Source: SCTM01 sp965279655 (lineage in GTDB: Bacteria; Pseudomonadota; Alphaproteobacteria; Rhodospirillales; Rhodospirillaceae). From it: a DNA stretch of 64,000 nt. Positions within the stretch are counted from its first letter, which is position 1, and each line of letters opens with the position of its first letter. Location: positions 3,844,001-3,908,000 of the forward strand of contig OZ257255.1 in NCBI GenBank assembly GCA_965279655.1, written 5' to 3'. The notes beneath the pieces were generated by a model. It was not told the DNA's origin, searched no databases, and was given only the letters and a program-made list of their open reading frames with translations. Position numbers and translations under genes: made by a program. Positions 1 to 9,513 of this stretch are shown piece by piece.

Positions 1-504
<504 letters not shown>

Positions 505-505
505 C

Positions 506-3043
506 ATGCTGGCGCTTCGCCTTGCCTTGCGGGAACTGCGCGGCGGACTGCGCGGCTTCCGCATCTTCCTCGCCTGTCTCGCGCTGGGTGTCACCGCCAT
601 CGGCGGCGCGGCCTCGCTGAATGAATCCGTGAAGGCCGGTATCGACGGCAATGCGCAGCCGATCCTGGGCGGCGACCTTCAGGCGCGCCTGTCGAACGGA
701 CCGGTGGACGAACCCAAACTCGCCGCCATGCGCCAAGCCGGCGATGTGAGCTATCAAGTGCAGCTGCGCAGCATGGCGCGCACGGAAGATGCGGCCGACA
801 CCGTCACCGCGCGCAGCCTGGTGGAGCTGAAGGCCGTCGACGGCACCTATCCGCTTTATGGGGCGGTCGAACTGACAACGCCCGGGGCCCTTGGCGAATT
901 GCTGGCAAACCGCGATGGCCTGTGGGGCACGGTGATCGAGCCGTCCCTGCTCACGCGGCTGAAAGTACAGGTCGGCGATCAGATCAAGGTCGGTGACGCC
1001 ACACTGCAGGTGCGCGGCGTGATCACCAAGGAGCCCGATCGTCTGGTGACGCCCACCACCTCCGGGCCACGCGTGTTGATCTCCACCGACGCTTTGCCGT
1101 CGACCGACCTGGTGCAGACCGGCAGCTTCCTCACCCACGTCTACAACATCCGCGTCACCGGCAAGGAAACGGCGCAAGCCCTGCGGGAGCGCCTGACGAA
1201 GGAATTCCCGGACGCGGGCTGGCGGTTGCGCGGCCTGACCCAGGCGGCGCAAGGCATCGAGAACTTTCTCGATAACGTAACCCTGTTCCTGACGCTGGTG
1301 GGCATGACCGCCCTGCTGACCGGCGGCATCGGCGTCGCGAACGCGGTGTCGGCTTATCTCAACGGACGCATGACCACCATCGCAACCCTGAAATGCCTGG
1401 GCGCGCCGGCGCATGTCATCTTCGCGATGTATGCCATCCAGATCGCCATCCTGGCCTTCGCGGGCATTGCGATCGGCCTTGGGTTGGCCGCCGTGGTGGC
1501 GCCGGTCGCGCTGTATTTCATCGGCGACCTGCTGCCGGTGAAGGCGCAGATGGGCGTGTATCCCGCCGCCCTGTTCCGCGCCGCGGTGTTCGGCGTGTTG
1601 AGCGCGGCGGTGTTCGCGCTCTGGCCCTTGGCGCGCGCCCGCGACATTCCACCGGTGGCGCTGTTCCGCAACGCGCTCGCCCAACGAGGCCGACCGCCGC
1701 TGCGCTATCTGATCGCGCTTGTGGTGCTGGCCGGCGCGCTCGCCGCCTACACCGTGTTGACCGCGGAGCACCCGCGCTTCGCCTTGTACTTCGTGGCCGG
1801 CGCGGCGGTGTCCCTGGTTCTATTCCGCGCGGCCGCCGGCGGCGTGATGGGGCTGGCAGCACGGCTTGTGTCCAACCGTCGCGGGCTCACGTCGGGACGC
1901 CCGTCGCTGCGGCTGGCACTGGCGAACCTCTATCGCCCGGGCGCGCCGACGACCGCGGTCGTTTTGTCGCTGGGACTTGGGCTTTCCGTGCTGGTGGCGA
2001 TCGCGCTGCTGCAAACCAACTTGAATGCGCGCATCAACAACGGCTTGCCGAGCGATGCGCCGAGCATGTTCTTCATCGACATCCAACCGAGCCAGACCGA
2101 GGAATTCACCAAGCTCGTCGGCGCGGTGCCGGGCGTCAATAAAGTGATCGCCGCCTCCATGATTCGCGGCCGCATCACCAAGCTGAACGGCGTGCCGGTG
2201 GAGCAAGCGACAATCGATCCGGATGCGCGCTGGGCCGTGCGCGGCGAGCGCGGCTTGAGCCAGGCGGCGACCGTGCCGGAGAACGCCAAGATCGTTGCCG
2301 GCGAATGGTGGGCGGCGGATCACAGCGGCGACAATCTGCTCTCGCTCGACGACGCGGTCGCGAAGGGCTTGCGGCTCGGGCTCGGCGACACGGTCTCGGT
2401 CGATATTCTCGGCCGCGAGATCACCGCGAAGATCGCCAACCTGCGCGACGTGCGCTGGCAGTCGGGCGCCATGAACTTCACGCTGATCTTCTCGCCGAAT
2501 GCATTGGCCGGCGCGCCGGGAATGTATATCGCGACGGTGAATTCCGACGCAGGTACGGAGGACAAGATCGAGCAGGCGGTGGTGCAGGCCATGCCGAATG
2601 TCACCGTCGTGCAAGTACGCGAGGCGCTGGAGATGGTGCGCGACGTGCTTGAATCCCTGTCGGTCGCGGTGCGCCTGACGGCGAGTGTCGCATTGCTGGC
2701 CGGCGCGCTGGTGCTAGCCGGCGCGATTGCGGCGGGCCACAGCCGGCGTATCTATGAATCGGTGGTGCTGAAAGTGCTGGGGGCGACGCGCGGTGACATC
2801 CTGCGCGCGTTCCTGTTCGAGTATTGCCTGCTGGGGCTGGCCACCGGCGTGATCGCGGCGGGCGTCGGTTCGCTCTCCGCCTGGGCGATCGTGACCAACC
2901 TGATGAAGATCTCCTGGGAGATGGACGGCCTGCTCGCGCTTGAGGTCATTGTCGCCTGCGTGGCCGTCACTCTGGCGGCCGGCTTCTCCGGGACCTGGCG
3001 GGCGCTCGGCACCAAAGCGGCGCCGCTGCTGCGCAACGAATAG
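506..3043 (+). CDS. FtsX-like ABC transporter permease (YbbP-like)
   Basis: This 845-residue inner-membrane permease is the partner of the ATPase that ends one base upstream. Hydrophobic segments near residues 17-37, 257-282, 300-335, 350-375 and 400-440, a second hydrophobic group from about 475, and C-terminal segments from about 718 to 835 flank large extracytoplasmic stretches. Two FtsX-type modules are visible, with GGIGVANAVSAY in the first and LAGAIAAGHSRRIYESVVLKV in the second. The duplicated layout and length match the YbbP family. The family is thought to move or extract hydrophobic molecules across the envelope, but no substrate is established. There is no gene close downstream in the same direction. 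Confidence 0.9.
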   Translation: MLALRLALRELRGGLRGFRIFLACLALGVTAIGGAASLNESVKAGIDGNAQPILGGDLQARLSNGPVDEPKLAAMRQAGDVSYQVQLRSMARTEDAADTVTARSLVELKAVDGTYPLYGAVELTTPGALGELLANRDGLWGTVIEPSLLTRLKVQVGDQIKVGDATLQVRGVITKEPDRLVTPTTSGPRVLISTDALPSTDLVQTGSFLTHVYNIRVTGKETAQALRERLTKEFPDAGWRLRGLTQAAQGIENFLDNVTLFLTLVGMTALLTGGIGVANAVSAYLNGRMTTIATLKCLGAPAHVIFAMYAIQIAILAFAGIAIGLGLAAVVAPVALYFIGDLLPVKAQMGVYPAALFRAAVFGVLSAAVFALWPLARARDIPPVALFRNALAQRGRPPLRYLIALVVLAGALAAYTVLTAEHPRFALYFVAGAAVSLVLFRAAAGGVMGLAARLVSNRRGLTSGRPSLRLALANLYRPGAPTTAVVLSLGLGLSVLVAIALLQTNLNARINNGLPSDAPSMFFIDIQPSQTEEFTKLVGAVPGVNKVIAASMIRGRITKLNGVPVEQATIDPDARWAVRGERGLSQAATVPENAKIVAGEWWAADHSGDNLLSLDDAVAKGLRLGLGDTVSVDILGREITAKIANLRDVRWQSGAMNFTLIFSPNALAGAPGMYIATVNSDAGTEDKIEQAVVQAMPNVTVVQVREALEMVRDVLESLSVAVRLTASVALLAGALVLAGAIAAGHSRRIYESVVLKVLGATRGDILRAFLFEYCLLGLATGVIAAGVGSLSAWAIVTNLMKISWEMDGLLALEVIVACVAVTLAAGFSGTWRALGTKAAPLLRNE

Positions 3044-3098
3044 CCATGCGTCACAAGTGGACAATCAAGTCCTTGTGAGAACAGGCGAATTTTAAGCT

Positions 3099-3119
3099 GC
3101 AGGGGCGTTACACCCCTGC
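3099..3119. terminator. Perfect 7-bp hairpin between the permease and BI-1 genes
   Basis: GCAGGGG (3099-3105) and CCCCTGC (3113-3119) pair perfectly around a 7-base loop. No T-run follows, so it could be a Rho-independent remnant, a processing site or a leader element of the next gene. Confidence 0.35.
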
Positions 3120-3218
3120 CATTCACGCCGATTTCGGTTGCGTGGCGTGCGGACCCACCCAATATATGGCGTACACGCGCGGATCCCGCGCGCGACGGTT
3201 TTTCATGAGAGGAACCAC

Positions 3219-3974
3219 ATGGCTTTTGAAACTGAGCGCAGACCCCTGAATGACGGCTATGCCCAGCCGCAGACCTGGGCTGGCGCCGCTGCGGGCGAGA
3301 TGGATCTCGGCCTGCGGAAGTATCTGCTTGGCGTCTACAACTACATGGCCTCGGGCTTGCTGCTGTCCGGCATCGTCGCCTTCCTGGTGGCGAACACCGG
3401 GCTGCGCGACGTGTTCTTCCAGCAGGCCGCGAACGGACGCTTCGGCTACAGCCCGCTCGGCTGGGTCGCGATCCTGGCGCCGATCGGCATGATCTTCTTC
3501 ATGAACCAGAATCGCCAGATCGGCACGCTGAAGACGCTGTACTGGGCGTTCGTGACGCTGATGGGCGTGGGCCTGACGGTGCCGCTGTTGGCGTATACGG
3601 GCTCGTCGGTGGCGCGCACGTTCTTCGTCACGGCGATCGCGTTCGGCGGGTTGAGCCTCTACGGCTACTCCACCAAGCGTGACCTGACCGGCATGCGCAG
3701 CTTCCTGGTGATGGGCCTGATCGGCGTTGTCGTCGCGAGCCTGATCAACATCTTCCTTGCCTCGACCATGCTGCAGTTCATGGTCTCGGTGGTGGGTGTG
3801 ATCGTGTTCGCGGGCCTGACGGCGTACGACACCCAGAACCTGAAGCGCACCTACTACGCGGTGGGCGGGTCGAGCGTGGAGGAACACTCCTCGATCATGG
3901 GCGCGATTTCACTCTACTTGAACTTCGTGAACCTGTTCCAGCTTCTGCTGTCGTTCATGGGCGATCGCCGCTAA
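3219..3974 (+). CDS. Bax inhibitor-1/YccA family membrane protein
   Basis: This 251-residue protein belongs to the TMBIM/UPF0005 family of inner-membrane proteins (E. coli YccA and YbhL relatives). Seven hydrophobic segments follow a polar N-terminus, and the family signature AYDTQNLKRTYY lies near the C-terminus before the last membrane segment. The start was set at ATG 3219 because GAGAGGAAC lies just upstream and the family homology begins soon after. A longer in-frame start at 3138 would add 27 basic residues that do not look like a membrane protein N-terminus. Members have been linked to calcium leak and to FtsH regulation; the role here is unknown. A strong terminator follows immediately. 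Confidence 0.92.
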   Translation: MAFETERRPLNDGYAQPQTWAGAAAGEMDLGLRKYLLGVYNYMASGLLLSGIVAFLVANTGLRDVFFQQAANGRFGYSPLGWVAILAPIGMIFFMNQNRQIGTLKTLYWAFVTLMGVGLTVPLLAYTGSSVARTFFVTAIAFGGLSLYGYSTKRDLTGMRSFLVMGLIGVVVASLINIFLASTMLQFMVSVVGVIVFAGLTAYDTQNLKRTYYAVGGSSVEEHSSIMGAISLYLNFVNLFQLLLSFMGDRR

Positions 3975-3997
3975 GCGACGCTGAGACCAAGACGATG

Positions 3998-4026
3998 AAG
4001 GGCCCGTCTCACGACGGGCCCTTTTT
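3998..4026 (+). terminator. Intrinsic terminator after the BI-1 gene
   Basis: AAGGGCCCGTC and GACGGGCCCTT form an 11-bp stem with a 4-base loop, followed by TTTTTCT in the plus direction. It fills the 52-bp gap between the BI-1 gene and the convergent glutathione peroxidase gene. Confidence 0.9.
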
Positions 4027-4515
4027 CTATGCGCGAATGATGCGGTCGACCGCGCGCCGAAAGCGGCGCGCGCCCGGCGCGGTGGGACTGGAGAACCAGT
4101 CCTTCAAGAGACCGTCGCGGCCGATCAGGTACTTGTAGAAGTTCCATCGCGGGCGGCCGAAGAAGCCCGCCTCGGCCGCGAGCCATTTGAACAGCGGATG
4201 TGCGTCCGCGCCGGTCACTTTCAGCTTCTCCGTCATGGGGAAGTCCACGCCGAAGTTTCCTTTGCAGAACGCGGAGATGTTCACGTGATCGCCGGGCTCC
4301 TGCCCGCCGAAATCGTTGCTCGGCACGCCGATGACGACCAGCCCGTCGTTCTGCCGGTCGTGCCAAAGCTGCTGCAGGCCAGCATATTGCGGCGTGAAGC
4401 CGCAGGCCGAAGCGGTGTTGACGACCACCACCGGACGCCCGGCGAACTGCGCCAAGGGAAAGTCGCGACCGTCGATATCCTTGAGCGTGAAAGCGTGAAG
4501 GGTGGTTTCGGTCAT
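4027..4515 (-). CDS. Glutathione peroxidase family protein
   Basis: This 162-residue thiol peroxidase should reduce hydroperoxides in the cytoplasm using thioredoxin or glutathione. The conserved tetrad is visible: Cys38 in NTASACGFTPQY, Gln72 in SNDFGGQEPG, and Trp124-Asn125 in RWNFYKYL. The active residue is cysteine, not selenocysteine. A second cysteine at 84 (AFCKGNFG) sits where the resolving cysteine of the thioredoxin-dependent members is found, which favours thioredoxin as reductant. The length is normal for bacterial BtuE-like proteins. It is divergent from the NDH-2 gene with only 35 bases between the starts, so the promoters must overlap. Confidence 0.93.
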   Translation of the reverse strand: MTETTLHAFTLKDIDGRDFPLAQFAGRPVVVVNTASACGFTPQYAGLQQLWHDRQNDGLVVIGVPSNDFGGQEPGDHVNISAFCKGNFGVDFPMTEKLKVTGADAHPLFKWLAAEAGFFGRPRWNFYKYLIGRDGLLKDWFSSPTAPGARRFRRAVDRIIRA

Positions 4516-4550
4516 GATGCGGGCAGGTTGACGGGGCTGCGGAATTGACC

Positions 4551-5864
4551 ATGCTCTCTCGCATCATGGGGCAGGACATGCAAGCAGCGGCTCCCGGGAC
4601 GCGGTCGCGGATTGTCGTGATCGGCGCGGGCTTCGGCGGCCTGAACGTGGTCGCGGACCTGAAGGGCGCGGGCGCGGACATCACGCTGATCGACCGGCGC
4701 AACCATCATCTGTTCCAGCCTCTGCTGTACCAGGTGGCGACGGCCGGTTTGTCGCCCGCGGATATCGCGGCGCCGATCCGCAACATCTTCCGCGACCGCC
4801 ACGACGTGAGCGTGTACCTCGACGAGGTGACCGGCGTGGACATGGTGCCGCGTCACGTCGTGCTCGGCACAACGCGCATCCCCTATGACGTGCTGGTGGT
4901 GGCCACCGGCGCCACACATGCCTACTTCGGCCATGACGACTGGGAGCCCTTCGCACCGGGGCTGAAGACCATCGAGGATGCCACCGCGATTCGCCGCCGC
5001 ATCCTCATCGCCTTCGAGCGGGCGGAAATGGAACGGGACGAGGCCACCGCACAAGCGCTGCTGACATTCGCGGTTGTCGGTGGCGGCGCGACCGGCGTGG
5101 AACTCGCCGGCGCGATCGCCGAACTGGCGCGCCGCGCCCTGGTCGCGGATTTCCGCCGCATCAACCCGCGCCGGGCACGGATCGTGCTGATTGAAGCGGG
5201 ACCGCGCATCCTCGCATCGTTCCCGGCGAACCTTTCCGCCAAGGCAGCGCACGCACTCTCCCGTCTCGGAGTCGAAGTGCGATGCGGTGCGGCTGTCTCC
5301 GCCTGCGACGCCGGCGGCGTCGTATTGGGCGAGGAGCGGATCGCGGCCGCGACAATCCTTTGGGCCGCGGGCGTGCAAGCGTCGCCGGCGGCGAAATGGC
5401 TGGGCGCGGACAGCGACAAGGCCGGGCGCGTGATGGTGAGCGCGGATCTCACCCTGCCGGGACATCCCGAAATCTTCGTGATCGGCGACACGGCGAAGGT
5501 GGCCACCGGCGCACTGCCCGGCATTGCCGCCGTCGCCAAGCAGCAAGGCCAGTACGTCGCCCGCGTCCTGAAGGCGCGCCTGAACGGAGACACCACCGCC
5601 AAGCCGTTCCGCTATCTCGACGTCGGCAACTGGGCAACTGTGGGACGCAAGGCCGCGCTGATCGATCTGGGCTGGATGCGGCTGTCGGGCTTCGTGGCGT
5701 GGCTGTTGTGGAGCTTCGCCCACATCTACTTCCTGATCGGCTTCCGCAACCGGATCGTTGTCGCGATCGACTGGGCGCTCGCCTACCTCACCTTCCGGCG
5801 CGGCGCACGGCTGATCACCGGGCCGCTACATGAAGCACAAAGCAAAACCCCCGACCTCGTATGA
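4551..5864 (+). CDS. ndh: Type II NADH dehydrogenase (NDH-2)
   Basis: This single-subunit flavoprotein oxidises NADH and reduces quinone at the inner face of the membrane without pumping protons. The FAD dinucleotide fold VVIGAGFGGLN lies near residue 22. The NADH fold VVGGGATGVELAG lies near 170, the second FAD contact IFVIGDTAKV near 305, and a hydrophobic C-terminal anchor (WLLWSFAHIYFLIGF) near 390. Length and domain order match bacterial Ndh. The start is uncertain: ATG 4551, 4566 and 4578 are all in frame and none has a clear Shine-Dalgarno. The stop codon lies inside the terminator stem. Confidence 0.93.
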   Translation: MLSRIMGQDMQAAAPGTRSRIVVIGAGFGGLNVVADLKGAGADITLIDRRNHHLFQPLLYQVATAGLSPADIAAPIRNIFRDRHDVSVYLDEVTGVDMVPRHVVLGTTRIPYDVLVVATGATHAYFGHDDWEPFAPGLKTIEDATAIRRRILIAFERAEMERDEATAQALLTFAVVGGGATGVELAGAIAELARRALVADFRRINPRRARIVLIEAGPRILASFPANLSAKAAHALSRLGVEVRCGAAVSACDAGGVVLGEERIAAATILWAAGVQASPAAKWLGADSDKAGRVMVSADLTLPGHPEIFVIGDTAKVATGALPGIAAVAKQQGQYVARVLKARLNGDTTAKPFRYLDVGNWATVGRKAALIDLGWMRLSGFVAWLLWSFAHIYFLIGFRNRIVVAIDWALAYLTFRRGARLITGPLHEAQSKTPDLV

Positions 5865-5875
5865 GGCCGGGGGTT
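5846..5875. terminator. Bidirectional terminator between ndh and the TonB receptor gene
   Basis: A 13-bp stem with one A-C mismatch and a GTAT loop pairs AACCCCCGACCTC with GAGGCCGGGGGTT. The minus strand continues into TTTTGCTTTG, so it can serve both converging genes. It overlaps the ndh stop codon. Confidence 0.8.
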
Positions 5876-5915
5876 CCGTTCGTCCGCTGACGTCTCAGCT
5901 TTGAACTTCTAGCTC

Positions 5916-8453
5916 TTAGAACTTGTAGCTGGCGCGCACGCCGAACGCCCGCTTGTCCGGCAGCGTGGCGAGCGTACCGCTCGGCACGCCCGGACCTTGC
6001 GGCGGGGTGCCGCCAGCCACGATCAGCGAGTTCTGGAAGTCAGGCAGGTTGACCACGCCGGACTTCAAGGTGTCGTTGTCGGTCACGTTGTCGCAGTACG
6101 CGGTGATAGCCCATTTGTCCGCCTGCAGACCGATCCGCACGTCGGCGGTCCAGTAGGAGTTCATGATCGTGGTGTTGTTCAGGTCGGCGAAACGACGGCC
6201 CATGTAACGGCTGTCGAAGCCTGCGACGAGGTTCATCTCGCCGCCCACCGGCGTGTGGAATTCACCGCCGATGGTGAACGAGTGCTTCGGCGACACCACA
6301 AGCGACTTGCCGCTGTAGTCGACGACGCAGTAGGTGGCCGTCGGCGTCGGCCGGGTGCAATTGCCCGCCAGCGCGATGTTCGACAGCGTAACCTGCTGCA
6401 GCGTGAACTTCTTGTACTTGGCATCGATGAAGCTGTAGCTCGCGGTCAGAGTCACCTGATCGCTGATCATCGCCGCGGCGTCCGCCTCGAAGCCCCACAC
6501 GCGGGCCTTTTCGGCGAATCCGGCTCCGGGAATCGGAATGCCCGTGGAATCGGTGCGGGTTCCGCTTTCCTGCTTGTTCTTGAAGTCCTGATAGTAGATG
6601 TCGCCGTTCACGCGAACACGATGGTCCATGAACTCGCTCTTGAAGCCCAGTTCGTAGACCCACAGGCTCTCCTGAATGAACTTCGTGCCGGAGAAGTCCA
6701 CGGGGGTCGTGCAGACTGTGTTTGTCGCATTAAGAACGCACGACGGCGCAAGCAACGAAAGACTGCCGGCGGGCTTCTTGCCGTTGGCGGCGGACGCATA
6801 GACCATGACGTCGGGCGTGAACTTGTACTGGATCGAAACGCGCGGGGTGGTGAACTCCGAAGGCGTCGTGGTGCGGCCGAACGCGGTCACAGTCGGCGTT
6901 TGCGCCTGGGGCGCGGGGCTCGCGCAGATCAGACGGCCACCGGCCACCAAACGCGCCAAGCCGGCGCAGCCGTACGACGTGGTGTTCACCGGAGCGCTGA
7001 TGTGCTCGGTTTCCCACACATGGCGGACTTCTGCTTCGATCGACAGGGCGTCAGTGATCTGGAAATTGGCGATCGCGTAGAGCGAGTAGTGATGCGTATC
7101 GCGTTTGTAGACGTTTGGCTGCGCGGCAGAGGTGTTGGATGCACTCACGAAGAACGGGCGCGTGACGCCAAGTGTGGAGGCGATAGTGGCGCAACCGCCC
7201 ACGGTCGAGAGACACGTGTTGCTCTGTCCATCTTGAGTCGTGCGTTCGTTCCAGAACAGGCCGCCCGCCGTCCAGCTGAAGCGGCTGTCCACATCGTTGG
7301 ACTGAACGCGCAAGTCCTGGTTCCACACCTTGTTGTTGGTGATGAAGTGGGTTTCCTGGAGAGCGTTGAGGGTTGGGGCATCACCCTGCGCGAGGGTGTC
7401 GTTGAACTGCACGGTATCGGAATTGCCGTAATGCGTGAGCGAGATGATCGAGAGCTTCTCGAAGTTCGCCTCCGACCGCAGCGTGAAGGTGCGGATCGTG
7501 CGGTCCGTGCCCGGATAGTCGACACCCGGGGTGCGCGGGTTCGCGCTCTGGCGCACCGGCGGCAGGCCGGACACATCCGGAATCACGCCGACGAACGGGA
7601 TGACCGCCGTGGTGCTGCCGCTCGGCGCGAGGAACAGCGCGGAGGCCGGCAGGGCCAGCACTTGTGCGGTCGGCGAGATGAAGGTCCGCGCCGAGACGTC
7701 GAAGTGATCCTTCGAGTATTCGCCGCGCGCGGTGAACTTGAGAACGTCGTTCGGCTTGAACACCGCGACGGCCGAGCCGCCGGCGCCGTCGAAGCCGCCG
7801 ACGTTGCGTCCGGTGATCGTGTTCTTGTACTCGCCGTTGAAGTTCCACGCGGCGCCGTTGACGCCGATGGAGAGCTTGTCGCCGGCGACAGGTCCGCTGA
7901 TGCCGATGCGGCCTTCTTGCTTGCCGTAGGAACCGAAGTCGGCGCCGACGCTGGCCTCGAAGGTGTCGCCCGGCTTCTTGGTGATGTAGTTGATCGCGCC
8001 AGCGAAGGCGGAGCGGCCGTAAAGCGCCGAGTGCGGGCCTTTCACGACTTCAATGCGCTCCACGTCGAACAGGCGCGGATTGATGAAGAACGAGCCGCCG
8101 GCGCTGGAGATCGCTTCCGACGACATGTCGATGTCGTCCATCAGCACCGCGGCATTCTGACGGCCGCGGCTGGGCGATAGGCCGCGGATGGTGATGCGCG
8201 TGTCCTGCTTGGAGAAGCCTTCTTCCAGGCTGAGGCCCGGGGTGTACTTCATGACGTCTTCCATCCGCGCGATGCCTTTGCGCTCGATGGTTTCCGCTGT
8301 CAGCGCCGTGATGACGATCGGCACCTCTTGGAGGTTTTCCGCCCGCTTGCGGGTGGTGACGACAATCTCTTCAATCTGTGCGTTGGCAGCTGGAATGATT
8401 CCAAACAACGCGGTGGTGGCAAGCAGAGCCGTGACCAATGGACGGCGGTTCAT
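5916..8453 (-). CDS. TonB-dependent outer-membrane receptor
   Basis: This 845-residue TonB-dependent receptor imports an unidentified ligand (iron chelate, vitamin or glycan). A signal peptide (MNRRPLVTALLATTALFGII, cut after ANA) is followed by a TonB-box-like IEEIVVTTRKR and a plug domain (residues 30-150, with VPIVITALTAETIERKGI and ITIRGLSP). A large beta-barrel ends in the classic terminal phenylalanine (VRASYKF). The ATG at 8453 was chosen because it opens the signal peptide; the frame is open to 8852 but the extra residues are not signal-like. The style resembles the many receptors of Sphingomonadales, Caulobacterales and Rhizomicrobium-type bacteria. No sigma/anti-sigma pair or transport operon is adjacent, so the ligand is unknown. 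Confidence 0.95.
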   Translation of the reverse strand: MNRRPLVTALLATTALFGIIPAANAQIEEIVVTTRKRAENLQEVPIVITALTAETIERKGIARMEDVMKYTPGLSLEEGFSKQDTRITIRGLSPSRGRQNAAVLMDDIDMSSEAISSAGGSFFINPRLFDVERIEVVKGPHSALYGRSAFAGAINYITKKPGDTFEASVGADFGSYGKQEGRIGISGPVAGDKLSIGVNGAAWNFNGEYKNTITGRNVGGFDGAGGSAVAVFKPNDVLKFTARGEYSKDHFDVSARTFISPTAQVLALPASALFLAPSGSTTAVIPFVGVIPDVSGLPPVRQSANPRTPGVDYPGTDRTIRTFTLRSEANFEKLSIISLTHYGNSDTVQFNDTLAQGDAPTLNALQETHFITNNKVWNQDLRVQSNDVDSRFSWTAGGLFWNERTTQDGQSNTCLSTVGGCATIASTLGVTRPFFVSASNTSAAQPNVYKRDTHHYSLYAIANFQITDALSIEAEVRHVWETEHISAPVNTTSYGCAGLARLVAGGRLICASPAPQAQTPTVTAFGRTTTPSEFTTPRVSIQYKFTPDVMVYASAANGKKPAGSLSLLAPSCVLNATNTVCTTPVDFSGTKFIQESLWVYELGFKSEFMDHRVRVNGDIYYQDFKNKQESGTRTDSTGIPIPGAGFAEKARVWGFEADAAAMISDQVTLTASYSFIDAKYKKFTLQQVTLSNIALAGNCTRPTPTATYCVVDYSGKSLVVSPKHSFTIGGEFHTPVGGEMNLVAGFDSRYMGRRFADLNNTTIMNSYWTADVRIGLQADKWAITAYCDNVTDNDTLKSGVVNLPDFQNSLIVAGGTPPQGPGVPSGTLATLPDKRAFGVRASYKF

Positions 8454-8796
8454 AGCGAAATCCCCCTCGAAAATGAAAAATCCCCAACGCCGTGAGGTTA
8501 AAACAGCAATTCCTTGCCGGGACAGCGGGAATGAAAAGCGCCGACCACCAGGGCGTTTTGTTTTGATGCGACATTTTATGACGGGCTCAGCCCATATACT
8601 GTTGTTTTCATTATGTTTTCTAGCAAGGGAAGCGTGGCGCTGAAATGTGGCCGCGCGGTACCGGGCCTCATAAATATGGGCGCGCGTCCACGGTTTGGGC
8701 GGACAAGAGCGTTCGAAATTCCCCCTATGCGCGCAACAAACCGGTCTTTTCCGCGTCTTGTTGTGCGGTTTCCCCCGCGAACATCGAGGTCGCCCC
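8454..8796. other. Divergent intergenic region, TonB receptor / SYLF gene
   Basis: These 343 bases separate two divergent genes and should hold both promoters. Bases about 8560-8625 are markedly AT-richer than the surroundings and contain the small palindrome GGGCTCAGCCC (8583-8593). I see no riboswitch fold and no convincing -35/-10 pair, so the promoters are not called individually. Confidence 0.6.
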
Positions 8797-9513
8797 ATGA
8801 CCATTTCCCGCCGTTTCGTGCTCACGACTGCGCTGCTGTGCGGCGCGGCCACCGCCGTTCCCAGCGCCCAGGCGGCGCAGAGCTTTCAATCGATGATCGA
8901 CCGCGCCACCGCCACTCTGGAGGACATGCGCCACGACAACCAATTCGGAAGCTCCGGCGAACTGATCGGCCGCGCGCGCGCCGTGATGGTGGTGCCGCAG
9001 TTGGTGAAGGGCGGTTTCATCTTCGGCGCCGAAGGCGGCAACAGCATCTTGATGGCGCGCACCCGCGGCGGCGGCTGGAGCGACCCGGCGTTCTACGGCA
9101 TGGGCGGCGGATCGCTCGGCCTGCAGATCGGCATCGAGACCGCGGAGGTCGTGATGTTCGTGATGACCGATCGCGCGCTGAAGGCGTGGATGCGCAACGA
9201 AGTGAAGTTCGGCGCGGAAGCCGGCCTCACGGTGCTGGTGGTCGGCACGGCCGCCGAAGCGGCGACCGCCGGCGGCCAGGCGGACGTGATCGCCTGGGCG
9301 CGCACCAAAGGCGCCTACGCGGGCATCTCGTTCAAGGGCTCGGTGATCAAGCAGGACAAGAAGGCCAACGCGCGCGTCTACGGCCGGCCGATCTCCGCGC
9401 AGGAAATTGTGCTCGACGGCCGCGGCCGTCCGAGTGTCGACGTGAGCGAGTTGAAGGCCGCGTTGGGCGAAGGCGGCTCCCGCCGCAACATGAGCAGCGG
9501 TCGCGGGCGCTAG
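8797..9513 (+). CDS. SYLF (YSC84-like) domain lipid-binding protein
   Basis: This 238-residue secreted protein starts with a Tat-like or Sec signal (ISRRFVLTTALLCGAATAVP, cleavage after AQA). The rest is one SYLF/YSC84 domain with the family features MVVPQLVKGGFIFGAEGGNS, FYGMGGGSLGLQIG, VMTDRALKAWM and YGRPISAQEI. In eukaryotes this domain binds phosphoinositides; bacterial versions are periplasmic or lipoprotein-like and poorly characterised. The start was placed at ATG 8797, preceded by CGAGGT and opening the signal peptide. Its last bases overlap the stop of the convergent methyltransferase gene. Confidence 0.9.
   Translation: MTISRRFVLTTALLCGAATAVPSAQAAQSFQSMIDRATATLEDMRHDNQFGSSGELIGRARAVMVVPQLVKGGFIFGAEGGNSILMARTRGGGWSDPAFYGMGGGSLGLQIGIETAEVVMFVMTDRALKAWMRNEVKFGAEAGLTVLVVGTAAEAATAGGQADVIAWARTKGAYAGISFKGSVIKQDKKANARVYGRPISAQEIVLDGRGRPSVDVSELKAALGEGGSRRNMSSGRGR

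Noticed and set aside
3138..3218. Longer start for the BI-1 protein
   Set aside because: It would add 27 basic residues before a well-placed ATG with GAGAGGAAC upstream; the short start fits the family.
8454..8796. Cobalamin or other riboswitch upstream of the TonB-dependent receptor
   Set aside because: No B12-box or other conserved riboswitch core could be found on the minus strand.
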